This document shows positions 31,386 to 40,880 of a stretch of DNA of 64,000 nucleotides, piece by piece. Position numbers and translations under genes: made by a program. Numbering within the stretch: the stretch's first letter is position 1; the number at the start of each line of letters is the position of its first letter. Source of the DNA: Ailurus styani (Eukaryota > Chordata > Mammalia > Carnivora > Ailuridae); assembly GCA_002007465.1 (NCBI GenBank), contig LNAC01000018.1:4263481-4327480 (forward strand). Reading direction: 5' to 3'. A model generated the notes under the pieces. That model made no database searches and had not been told where the DNA came from. It saw nothing but the letters and a program-made list of their open reading frames with translations.

Positions 31386-32385
31386 GTGGCTCTGTTTGTC
31401 ATAGTGAAACGTTGGAGGCCACATAAGTGTCCCCCAGCCCGAGAGGGGTACATCGTCAGACCTGTGCGTTCCATGGAATACCGTGTCGCATGGAAATGGA
31501 ATGAAACAGAGCCGTATGTGGAAACATGGATCGTTCTCCAAGAGGACAAAAACGAGAACTTTCCCTCCTGGGAACTCTTTTGGGAGCTGGCTGTACCGTA
31601 CATCCGCCTNATGTGGAAACATGGATCGTTCTCCAAGAGGACAAAAACGAGAACTTTCCCTCCTGGGAACTCTTTTGGGAGCTGTGGTGGGGGTGGGGGG
31701 GAGGCAGAGGGGGGAGGGGAGGCAGACAGAGGGGAGAACAGGGAAGGGGAGAGCCAGTCAAGGGGCTTACTGTGCAGGTCATGGGGGAGGCGGGCGCCTC
31801 TAAGGAACCAGGTAGCATGCCCATGGGAAATGGGCCCTGATGGAGGGAACTGGAATGGCTCTCCACGGACTCCTCTCCCCTGTTGCTGGGGATCCCCTGG
31901 GATGCTGGCTCTTGGCCCCTCTGGCTGTCCCTGCAAAGCTGAGCACCCGCCAGGACTGGGGAGTGAGCCCTGAGGCCAGACAGCGGGGACTCCATGGGGC
32001 TGAAGTCAGAGGCTGGCGGGGTGCCCTGAGCGGTCCCCACAGCTGTGCTGTAGGCGGGAGGGCCAAGGGCACGTGGCACAGGGTACAAAGAGTTCCTGCT
32101 GCAGATTCCGTACGTGTCCGTCCAGCTTAAAAACATGCAAAAGCCCAGCTGATATTGACAAGGGTTAGGTGGGAAAAACCCACAGACAGTCCTGACAGTG
32201 ACGAACAGCACACTCAGGATGCCAGCTCCCTCTGGGAAGACAAAGAGAAATGCAATCAGGAGTGAACCGTGAGGCCTCCAGTCGCAGCTGGGATTGGCCT
32301 TGTCTTTTTGAAGCTGAATGGTAGCTACATGGGTATTTGTTTCACTATTTTTGTATGTTTAAAACATTTTCACAGTAGTGATAAA
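31385..32385 (+). mobile_element. Old L1M/HAL1-type LINE 3' region
   Basis: 'cgttggaggccacataagtg' and 'ccatggaataccgtgtcgca' correspond to the old L1 phrase usually read as 'gttggaaacaacctaaatg...ccatggaatactatgcag'. The right end, 'agctgaatggtagctacatg' and 'tttttgtatgtttaaaacat', matches the L1M 3' terminus. The middle is GC-rich and unplaced. The assembly duplication at 31516-31684 lies inside it. Confidence 0.5.
31516..31684. repeat. 74-bp direct duplication around a single N
   Basis: 31516-31589 and 31611-31684 are identical, 74 of 74 bases by eye, separated by 21 bases that end in N at 31610. Identity inside an otherwise heavily mutated old LINE suggests either an unmerged contig overlap or a very recent duplication. 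All frames across it contain the doubled segment and should be ignored. Confidence 0.9.
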
Positions 32386-32612
32386 TGCCACAGAAATGCA
32401 CAGGGAGGGACCTCTGATGTGCAGCAAGAGGGAGCGCTTCTTGGTGCAAGTTGGGTAAGGGCCTTGGCTTTGAAGGAGAAAGATGATTTGGCTAGACCGA
32501 GGAGGGCAGGGGAGGCTGGCGAGCACAGTCTCTGTGGTGGGAATGAGCCGGGGAGACCAGGGTAGCTATACTTGTGTTTGGGAGCTAAAGGGAGGGGGAG
32601 GCCATACTGTGG

Positions 32613-32660
32613 AGAGCCAAAGCCAAGAGTTAGACGCTTAACAGACTGAGCCACCCTGAC
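32613..32660 (-). mobile_element. SINEC head fragment without tail, antisense
   Basis: 'gttagacgcttaacagactg' followed by 'agccaccctgac' is the tRNA-derived head of a carnivore SINE. No SINE body or A-rich tail lies to the left, where it should be. An antisense MIR begins directly to the right. Confidence 0.7.
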
Positions 32661-32661
32661 C

Positions 32662-32800
32662 GTTCTATTATCATTATCCCATTTTACACATTTGGAAACT
32701 GAGGCCCAGAGAAGACATGTAACTGCCTAAGGTCACAGGCCTAACAGATGGTGGGATGTTGATTTGAGTCAGCTTTATGCCAAAGCCCAGCTTCTCTACC
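32662..32800 (-). mobile_element. MIR SINE, antisense
   Basis: 'tcccattttacacatttgga', 'aactgaggcccagagaagac' and 'ctaaggtcacaggcctaaca' form a clear antisense MIR core. Confidence 0.75.
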
Positions 32801-33717
32801 ACCGTTTACTGCCTTTCCTTGATTTGCAGACAAATGCTCTTTCCTCTACCCCTGGAAAGTCGCTGAATGTGGCCGCAGTACTTCTGTTGGAACGGTGCGT
32901 CGTTCTCCTCCCTCACATTGTCTCCTATCCGTTGGAGATAGGAGGTGGTGGAGTGCTGGGTTGAGGGGAACCCCAGCCCAGGCCCAGCGCGGGAGAGTGT
33001 GGCGCTCAGTGAGCAGTGTTGGCCAAGAGGGTCTTGTGTTTGCTAACGCTGCACCCAGGCCTCCCCTCCCAAGGCCACAGGCTTGCATATTCGGTGCTAC
33101 ATCCCAGCAACGGAAACCAGCCTGGGCATAGAAAGGCCTGGCTGTGTACAGATAAACCAAACCTCCCCCACACACACACACACACATCGAGGAACGAGGA
33201 ATAACCAGATATTAGTGGGCACTGAGAAGGGCCTCCTTTCCATGCAGAAGTGAAGGGACCTTTACTTGGGCAGAGCACAGAACCCATCAGAAGATGCTAG
33301 TCAGACCTTCTTACTTTGGTCCTGATGCTGCAGAAAGGCAGTCAGAAAGGAGACCCAGCTTCCCTCCCCTTGGACAAGGTTGGATAGTCTTCTTTCAAGC
33401 TGACCATCCCGGTGGTTTGGGTTTGGGGACAGGATGGACAAGGCAAGTGGGCCCCAGATCCCACTAACCCTACTGAAAGCACATAAGCCCTTTTAGCTCA
33501 CCATTTAGTTTTCCCTGAATGGGAATGAGGCCCTGGGTCAGGTCCTCAAACCAAGTCTGGGAATTAATTAGGCATGTAATGCTCGTTAGCAGTAATGAAT
33601 GTTTCTCTCTGAAGTCCTTGTACAGCCTGGTGGGGGATGTGGCCTCTGGGAAGAATCAAGCATTTTTCCCTGAGCAGGATCTTGACAGGACAGGAGCCCC
33701 AAAGCCTTCTTGTGAGG

Positions 33718-33748
33718 GTGTGTGTGTGTATACATGCATGCATGTGTG
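33718..33748. repeat. Alternating purine-pyrimidine tract with 14-bp palindrome
   Basis: 31 bases of unbroken R-Y alternation, including the perfect palindrome 'acatgcatgcatgt' at 33732-33745. Z-DNA- and cruciform-prone. Confidence 0.8.
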
Positions 33749-34604
33749 GTGTGTAATGGATGTGTGGTCTGAGGCACATATAAAACGTATGGGATATACA
33801 TCATGTGTGTTTACAAAGCATGAGTCTTTGGGGGTAGGTATTACATGCTAAGTTTTTGATACGTGTGTGTATGTGTACAACGTGGAAACGTGTCTGCTGA
33901 ACATTGGGAACAACTGCAGTTTTGCACGTGGCCCTTCTGTAAGTGTACTATAAGTGTGTGGTGTGGGGTATGTGAAAAGTGGTGCCTGTATCTGTCTGTG
34001 AGCCTGTGCTCAGGTATCTGAGCCTAAAGGACTTTGTCACTGTCAGAAGCAAAGATTGCTGAGAATTCCCATGACATTGGGCAGAATTATGATCCCGCTT
34101 AGCGCTGAGATAACATTGGTTGGAGAAAGGACGGGTGAAAAATGTCCCCAGGAATAGAGAAAGGAATTCAACTGGCTCAGCAGAGGATGAGCTGGGGCGG
34201 GGGAGACAGGAAAGAATACCTGATTAAGACAGAAAGTCTCTGTTAGCAGGAGGGGGGGGGGTCCGGAGGAAGCAAAGGGACAGCTCAGCCTGGAAGAGCT
34301 GACGAGGAAAGAGACACGGCCTTTGGAAACAGGAAACGCAGGGGGGCCATGAATGTTGGGGAGAGGGGTGTGGAAAGAGACGTTCCAGGAGGGGAGAATG
34401 AAGGCATGGCTGTCCCCTGCAAGGCCCCAAGACAGAGACAAAGCATTGGAGCTATGAAGTAGGAGGGGCTGGTGAACCAGGGCCCACCCGAAACACTTCT
34501 TGACACCCCTGGGTCTGGGTCCCCTGGGAGAGAGACACCCATCCTCTCCCATCATCAGTCACAGAGCAATTTTTCCTCTCTTTCCCTGCTGGGATGCGGT
34601 TTGA

Positions 34605-34715
34605 ATAATGTGACCATATCGTAACTGGGACACTTTTAAGACTAAAAGAAACTATTAATAATTATGCCAGGCCAGCAGGCGAAAACGGGGACTGTCTCAG
34701 GCACAAGAGATGTAG
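34605..34715. mobile_element. Old DNA-transposon relic
   Basis: 'taatgtgaccatatcgtaac', 'tgggacacttttaagactaa' and 'actattaataattatgccag' match a mammalian MITE whose intact end reads 'gtgaccatacgtcccgg'. Family not assigned. Confidence 0.4.
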
Positions 34716-35129
34716 TTTCTCAAAGCTTGAAGGTAAGGATGGGTGCGTGTGGAGCAAAAGCCGCCTCCCTCCTCATCAGGGCTCAGTGTGTCTCTGTGTG
34801 AGAGGCCCTGGCAGGGAAAGACCTTGAACTTGAGCATCCTCTGACCCCCTCCCCGGCCCAGGCCCCTACACTGTGGGGCAGCATGGCCTTCTGGGAGACT
34901 GATAAAATCCAACCTTCCCCACAGGGTACCCCAGATCATTTAAGAGCACCCAAGGAGGCAGGGTGATTCTGTGTTGGCATGGCCATGTTTGTTTAAGGCT
35001 CGGCCCCTTCCAGAATCACACTGTTTATTCCGACCCCAGGGAATTGGCCCAAGATACTCTGGGATAGAGATGAAGCTAGATCCAGAGTCTCCCCACCCCC
35101 CACGCATCACCACTCTTCCTTATCTCTCT

Positions 35130-35860
35130 CTCCTTGCATTTTTGACAAACATTTATTATTTGGCTAATTAACTTTTGCATTGTGAAAATGGCATTGTAAC
35201 AGTCTTACAGCCAGTGTTTAAAAAAAATAATAAATCACCCCTAGTCCTTCCACCTTAACATGATAATTAATTTCATTTTTGCCTAGTTCCTTCCGATCCT
35301 TGTCAGCATGCCTATGTTTTCATTACATAGTTATAATGTACATATAATCTTATGTTCTGTGTTTTTTATTTCACATTTTATCATCAGCATTTTTCCATGT
35401 TACATAGTTTGCATAAATATTTTAAATGGCTGCTTAATAGTTTGTTGACTTTATATACCATAATTTACTTAACGATTCCCCTATTGTTGAACATTTAGGT
35501 GGTTTCCCATTTGGGGCTATTATAGATAATATTGCAATGAATATCTTCATGCATATATAACACTTGTTGTTCTTTTGAATGATTTCCATTGGATGCAGTA
35601 TTAGGGGCAGGATTACTAGGTCAAAATGAATAAGCATTTTTATAACCCTTGATAGATATTGCCATATTGCCTTCCAGAATGATCATTCCAGTTTTCAGCA
35701 TTATCGGTAATAGGTGTACTAATTTCCACCTAACATTGTCAGTGGTGCCTGTTGTCATTTTCCCCCCTGAAATTGCTAATTTAGGAAGTATAAAATAGGA
35801 CCTCCGTGTTGCATTCATTTGCATTTATTGGCTTGCTAGCAAGGGCAAACATTTTCTGTG
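35130..35860 (-). mobile_element. Old L1M LINE, antisense, ORF2/3' part
   Basis: Antisense L1 phrases: 'tatttcacattttatcatca', 'aatggctgcttaatagtttg', 'ttcccctattgttgaacatt', 'gcaggattactaggtcaaaa' and 'tattgccttccagaatgatc'. About 700 bp, AT-rich and much mutated, so older than the L1s at 23.6 and 48.4 kb. Confidence 0.8.
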
Positions 35861-35869
35861 TTACAAAAG

Positions 35870-36260
35870 ACTTTTATCGGCTACTTCCTATGTGCTGGGG
35901 TCCGTGGGAGGGGTCTGTGCTGCAGGGGCTACAAGAGATACAGAGACCAGGGGCTTCTCGGGCAGCTCACGGTCCAGTACAGGCTCACATACAAGTGGCT
36001 GCCAGGAAGAGGAGACTGGGCATGGTAAGAGATGTCTTCCTGGAGCAGGTGCCACTGAGGTGGCTCTAGAAGGGTGGCTGAACTTTGACTCTGGGGAGGG
36101 AGGAAGGGCAACCCATGCAGAGGGGTCAGCTTGAGCAAAGGCGTGGAGGTGGGAAAGGGTAGGGTGTGTGCCTGGAATGGGGTTCGAGGGTGGGAAGGAG
36201 AGAGCAAGGTGCGAGTGTGAGGCATAGCCAGCAGGGGGAGCCTGTGAGGTCAGGCGAGGG
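35870..36260 (-). mobile_element. L2/CR1-clade fragment, antisense
   Basis: 'ttcctatgtgctggggtccg', 'tacagagaccaggggcttct' and 'cttgagcaaaggcgtggagg' give the same long repeat layout as at 575-895. Confidence 0.5.
36228..36241 (+). promoter_or_regulatory. CTCF-like binding motif
   Basis: 'ccagcagggggagc' fits CCASYAGRKGGCRS with one change (A for C near the 3' end). It is at the edge of an old repeat. Confidence 0.4.
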
Positions 36261-36394
36261 ACTCCTGGAGGACCATGGGTGGTGCTGGCTGGCAGGCTGG
36301 ACCTGGGGTGGCTCTCAGGGAGGGACTCTGGAGGATGTTGCTGGGTGCCTCAGCACCACACTTCTCAGAGCACCTGTATCACTGCATACATCCA

Positions 36395-36600
36395 TCTTTT
36401 CAGAGTGTTTGCAACTCCTGATCTTTTTTGACCCTGTATATTCCCCCAAGATGATTGGCGTCACTGTCCCTGTTTTGCAGATGGGGAAGTTGAGGCCCCG
36501 CTCTGTTAGGTGACTGATCATAGGTCGTGGCTTAAGGTGCACAACCAGAACTTGAACCTGGGGTTTCTGATCCCGAACCCAGTGCTCTCTAATGGGCATC
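36395..36600 (-). mobile_element. MIR SINE, antisense
   Basis: 'tgttttgcagatggggaagt', 'gaggccccgctctgttaggt' and 'ccagaacttgaacctggggt' are in antisense MIR order. Confidence 0.65.
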
Positions 36601-36631
36601 AACATAAGGGCAAGGAGAGCACGGAGGCAGG

Positions 36632-36760
36632 GCAGTGGTCCTCAGCCCTGATGGCGCATCAGTATCACTGGGACCTTAAAAAAAAAAAAAGTAGATTCTT
36701 AGACCCCCCATCCCCACCCAAGACCTGCTCACTCCAGTCTTGGTGCTGAGGCTGTGGCCC
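36632..36760. mobile_element. MER20/MER5-like MITE fragment
   Basis: 'gtggtcctcagccctgatgg' followed by 'cgcatcagtatcactgggac' and an A-run at 36678-36690 resembles the start of a Charlie-type MITE. Confidence 0.45.
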
Positions 36761-37345
36761 GCTGAGATGTGGTGTCACGGGATTGGGGTGAGCCCCTCGT
36801 GGGGCGGAGCGTGGAGACGGGGCTCTGACCCCGTGAACAGGGAAGAATGAGTGACCCCCATTGTCTCAGTAACTGGTTATGGCTCAGAGCGATGGAGAAG
36901 GATGAGTTCCAGGTGGCCTGGCCTTGTCATGGGTCCCCTGTGCCCTGCTTTCCAACCTGGCTTTGGGCAGGGTCAGCCTGGAGAGATGCTGGTGTGCAGA
37001 TGCCACAGCCCAGGGCTGCTTTAGAAGAGGGTGATTTGGAGGCTGGTTGTTTATAAGGGTTGCTGGAAGCCCAAATGTGGGCTCAGCCCATGCCCGGAAG
37101 GGGCAAAGTTCAAGTTCGAGCCCAGGTCTTCTGAGCCTTTGTGTGCTTATGAATCTGGAAGCATGCTTGTTTTGGAGTGAGTCTTCTGGGCCGGCCAAGG
37201 GTCTGGAGCTGGGTGGGGAGATCCGGGCCAGTCTGCATAGCTGGCAGGATTCCAGGTCTGGCAGAGGTGGTCAGCCAGGATTAGAGGCACAGAGAGGTCA
37301 CTGAGGGCGTCATGTGTGCCCTTCAGTGGCAGGTAGAAGAAAAAA
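36760..37345. other. Unique sequence
   Basis: No transposon or gene recognised. Overlapping short frames on both strands look like chance. Confidence 0.4.
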
Positions 37346-37560
37346 GAATATCAACTTACCTTTCATTGACTTGATACCATTTTATTCTCCCACTGATCTT
37401 ACAAGGCTGTTGGGGTATTCATGATGTACCTACTTTACAGATACAGATACTGAGGCCCATGGTTGATAAGTGCTTGGCCCTAATCCACCAAGCTATAACA
37501 GTTCATTAGGAATCAAACAGGCCATCAGGCTCCAAATCCATTGCCGTTTCATTTATGGGT
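37345..37560 (-). mobile_element. MIR SINE, antisense
   Basis: 'acctactttacagatacaga', 'tactgaggcccatggttgat' and 'aactataacagttcattagg'-like text give antisense MIR with a degraded right end. Confidence 0.6.
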
Positions 37561-37656
37561 GCATTAAATTCCACAAGTGCTTCCGGGGAGGGATGCTCTT
37601 AGGGATGTTAGGGCTGGCAAGGAACAGAGATGATCAAGCCAGGGTGTCCTCAGCAG

Positions 37657-37820
37657 GGCCTTGCTACTCAAAGTGTAGTCCCCGGACCCACAGCATTGGC
37701 ATCAGCCGGAGCTTGTTAGAAACACAGAACCTCCCGCTCCACCACAGGCCTTCGGAATCAGACACTGCATTTTAACAAGCCCTCCCAGGTGATTCTCACA
37801 CAACATTAAAGTCCAAAATG
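37657..37820. mobile_element. MER5A hAT-Charlie MITE
   Basis: 'actcaaagtgtagtccccgg', 'ggagcttgttagaaacacag' and 'tttaacaagccctcccaggt' then 'gattctcacacaacattaaa'. Near full length. Confidence 0.8.
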
Positions 37821-37837
37821 CCTTGTCTCGAGACGGA

Positions 37838-38012
37838 GGTTCTGCATGCTGGCTGCACATTAGAATCACCTGGGGAGCTTTGGCAAGGGAAAAGCTCCCC
37901 TGCCTGGGCTCCACCCTAGAGATCTGAACCAAGATCTGGGGCTGGACCTTGGTATTGACTTTTATGAGTTCCCCAGGTGATTCTAATGTGTAGCCAAGGT
38001 GAGAAAGCTGGT
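37838..38012. mobile_element. MER20-type hAT-Charlie MITE
   Basis: 'tggctgcacattagaatcac', 'ctggggagctttggcaaggg' and 'ttccccaggtgattctaatg', ending 'agccaaggtgagaa'. Inverted ends are visible (ATTAGAATCACCTGGGGA against TCCCCAGGTGATTCTAAT). Near full length. Confidence 0.82.
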
Positions 38013-38314
38013 CCTGGATGCCCTAACTACTTCTGGTCAGGCCTGTCTCTCCCGACTCCTCCCCCCACGCCCTTTCTCCTTCGAAGTGTTCAGTGCGATG
38101 TGCTATGTAGTTGGAGGCATCTCGGGGAATAGGTGGGCCAGGAATTCCCCAGCATCATGGGGTTGAGAGAGGCTGATCCAGAAGCCTCAGAAGCAGACGA
38201 TGTGTATTAGGTCAGAGGATCATAAAAGCTCAGGTCTGCAAGCTTAGGCTGGGTCTTGGGGGAGTGGGGGAGAGCTCTGAGGACCCTGCAGGGCAAAATG
38301 GGGTCCACCACTTA

Positions 38315-38475
38315 ATGATTCACACGGCAGTGCCCAGCATGGATCTGGGAGGCAGGTTTTTCATTCCTACTGTATAGATTAAGAAATTGAGGCTTGGAGA
38401 CTTTTAGATTTTAGCTTGAGGTCACTTAAGCTTGTAGGAGCTAAACTTGAACCCAGGTCTGACTACTGCACTACC
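38315..38475 (-). mobile_element. MIR SINE, antisense
   Basis: 'ttaagaaattgaggcttgga', 'gcttgaggtcacttaagctt' and 'actgaacttgaacccaggtc'-like text show the antisense MIR core and 5' part. Confidence 0.6.
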
Positions 38476-39215
38476 TTTGTTCTCAGGGTAAAGACAGGAG
38501 ACCCAGTGGACCCCCAGTGCAACAGCCCCTCCCTCCTCCCTCCAGCCCCTAGACTGACTGGCAGCCCAGCATGAGCATCAATAAGCCAAGCTAGAGTGGG
38601 CCAGCAGGAGCCCTCGCCCCCCAGGAGTCAGCATGGAACCAGTCCCTCTTGGAGGTGGCTGCCAGTGGCCAGGGATGGGGGCAAAGAATGAGCATGTGTG
38701 TGGGCGTGGGCTCTCCCCCTTTCTTGGGCAACGGCCCCAGTGTTGCATCTACATGCTGGAAGAGAGAGTTCAATTTGGCCTTGATCCAAACTCCACAGTC
38801 ACTGAACTGCCATCTTCATTTAGTTAACGCTCTTCCTGGGCAGACCTGACCGGGATTCATCTTCATTATCCAGTGAGGGGGCTCACTCTGGGCCAGGCTT
38901 TGATCTAGGAGCAGCAGAGAATTGCCTCTTGCAGATGCTTTCCCCTGTAGGCCATTAGCAGGGGTGGAGGGAGGCTGAATTAGAGGGAGGAGCCTGCCCC
39001 AATTGCCCCACCAAAACAAACACAACCCCACTCTATCCAGATAGGTGCCCCGTCCATGTCCAACAAGACCCAGTTCACCTCTGGCCTCACTTAGCTGCAA
39101 TGGACTGAGATCCTGATTTCTTCCTCTCTCTGCTCCCCACAGTACCCCCTGCCCAGTCTCAGCACTGATGACTGACACCCACAAAGCACTTTACAAATCC
39201 CCTTCATGTTTGATT
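38475..39215. other. Unique sequence
   Basis: Nothing recognised as transposon or gene. GC-rich with short overlapping frames. Confidence 0.4.
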
Positions 39216-39224
39216 TTTCACAAG

Positions 39225-39450
39225 CTCTGCAGCCAGACCCACCAGGGTTCACATCCTGGCTTGGCTGCTGACGTGCTGTGTGACCTTGGGCAAGTTACTT
39301 CACCTCTCTGAGCCACAGTTTCCACATGTACAGAATGGGGTGATTCCACCAGCCTACAGCATTCTGGAGATGAATCCACAACACAGGGTATGTTAGGGGC
39401 TCAGCACAGGGCCTGGCATATAGTAAATGGCAGTAATCACGATCACTTCC
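39225..39450 (+). mobile_element. MIR SINE, near full length
   Basis: 'cacatcctggcttggctgct', 'gtgtgaccttgggcaagtta', 'cttcacctctctgagccaca' and 'cagggcctggcatatagtaa' are present in order. One of the best-preserved MIRs in the window. Confidence 0.88.
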
Positions 39451-39544
39451 ATGAGGCACATACTCCCATACCTGTTCACAAACAAGGAAAGGGGTCTTGT
39501 GGCAGCGCTCTTGACTAGCCATGGCATGCTGGGAATTCACTTCT

Positions 39545-39625
39545 TTCTGAGCCTTGGTATTCTCCTCTGAAGTCCAAGGGATATCAGTCCCTCCTTCTGA
39601 GCTTGCTTTGAGGATCAGGTGAGAT
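39545..39625 (+). mobile_element. MIR fragment
   Basis: 'tctgagccttggtattctcc' and 'tgctttgaggatcaggtgag' are sense MIR words. Confidence 0.45.
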
Positions 39626-40040
39626 CACGTTGTGGGGAGACCTAGGAGCCCCAGAGGGCTGGTGCGAGTTCAGAATTCTGGAGATTGTGGGGCTGCCCTC
39701 ATGGTGCTGGTGGGAGTGTTGATCTGGGCAACCACACTCCACAAAGCACTTGGACTCTAAACAGAAGCCCAGGATTTCAGGAGACTCGGTGACTCTTAAA
39801 ATTCTTCCAGTGATTGGTTTGGGCTCCAAGAATACAGACAATGTTGAGTCAGTGAGATTCTGAGTATGGCTCCCAAGAATAATACAGCCCCGTCCTGAGC
39901 CTACATTGTCCCCCACCCCTTGCTTTTGCTGGTGACCTCCATCCCCTCTATCCAATCCCTTCCCTGCCCTGGTTCCAGCCCCCACCTTCTCCATCCTCAG
40001 GCCGCCAAGGTACCCCTCCCCCAAGGCTGGACCCCCACCT
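39625..40040. other. Unique C-rich sequence
   Basis: No transposon or gene recognised. Frames of 108-175 codons overlap on opposite strands and are Pro/Ser/Gly-rich. Confidence 0.4.
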
Positions 40041-40140
40041 GCCCATCCCACCACCCCCAGCCCCATTCTCGGCTGCTGGCTCAGCCTCAAGCCTTTCTCT
40101 GGAGGGGCCATGGCCCCTGGCCGGTTTTAATCCAGGGTGA

Positions 40141-40640
40141 TTGGCACTTTCCTGCAGTGCAGGGTGAGGACGTTTGGTCTGAGAAACGGACGCTTTGCTG
40201 CTATTCCCTGCCCGCTGCGGCCACGTCTCTAACCCGGCCCCATTGATGGAGCCGCTTTCCTTCTGCACACACCGAGGCATGCCGACCGCGCTCGGATTGC
40301 TGGGAGCTCTGCGGAGAGCAAAGACAGAGGAGCCTTTTCGCAACTGGCGCTGCGAGTGTTTGGGAGGCTTCTCATTCAGAAAGGCCAGCTAGGAGGGATT
40401 CATAAAGTGCCTCACAGAGCCGAACAAATGCCTTGTGTTCCCCAGCGTGGCGCCTTGGCCGGCTTCCTCACACCTGACCACCCATTAATCTGCCTTTTAA
40501 CTGGGTCTGCATGTGGCCGAGGCACATGCTTACGTCCTCCAGCCCCAGCTGGGCCTCCTCGAAACTGGGTCACCCTGCGGGGTCATGTCTAGTGGCTCTT
40601 GCGGAGCCGGCTCTGCTTCCTGCAGGCAGGCTTCACCCCC
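40141..40640. promoter_or_regulatory. CpG-rich cluster, candidate orphan CpG island or enhancer
   Basis: By my count there are 17 CpGs in 40141-40380 and about 10 more to 40620, well above the surrounding DNA. Words include 'ccccattgatggagccgctt', 'cgaggcatgccgaccgcgct' and 'cccattaatctgccttttaa'. Repeat-free. No TATA box or clear first exon is visible, so it could be an alternative promoter, an orphan island or a poised enhancer. Confidence 0.45.
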
Positions 40641-40856
40641 GGGTCCAAGCTGACAGGCAGCTTACCGCTCTCTGGAATTCAGGGCAAGAAGCAGCTGCCT
40701 CTGGAGTCGGTCCAGAGGATCATCAAAGAATAGGATCTCCATCTGGGCTTTTTTCTTGAGCCCAGCGGCCCTAGAAATTTAAACAAATTCAGAACCTGGA
40801 GTCTGTGGACCTGAGCCCTAGTTAGACCATGAAGTCCTTGAAATCCGATGCAAAGT

Positions 40857-40880
40857 TGTGTGTGTGCGCGCGCACGTGCA
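40857..40880. repeat. Z-DNA-prone tract with CG core (24 bp)
   Basis: Unbroken alternation: TG repeat, then 'cgcgcgcacgtgca'. The CG core makes it the strongest Z-forming candidate in the window. Confidence 0.85.

Larger units (their letters stand above)
32800..35130. other. Unique sequence with TG-rich patches
   Basis: (CA)9 at 33169-33186, a TG/CATG tract at 33718-33748 followed by scattered TG-rich sequence to about 34010, and a G-run at 34251-34261. A DNA-transposon relic is listed at 34605. A 170-codon minus-strand frame (34043-34555) is Pro/Ser/Leu-rich with no domain. No gene called. Confidence 0.45.

Noticed and set aside
31352..32211. Frames of 104-251 codons on both strands
   Set aside because: They cross an N and a 74-bp doubled segment inside an old LINE. 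Their length is produced by the assembly join.
34043..34555. 170-codon minus-strand frame
   Set aside because: Pro/Ser/Phe-rich, no recognisable domain, not supported by splice or start context.
39584..40343. 175- and 131-codon minus-strand frames
   Set aside because: Gly/Arg/Glu-rich chance frames from the complement of C-rich DNA, and overlapped by + frames.
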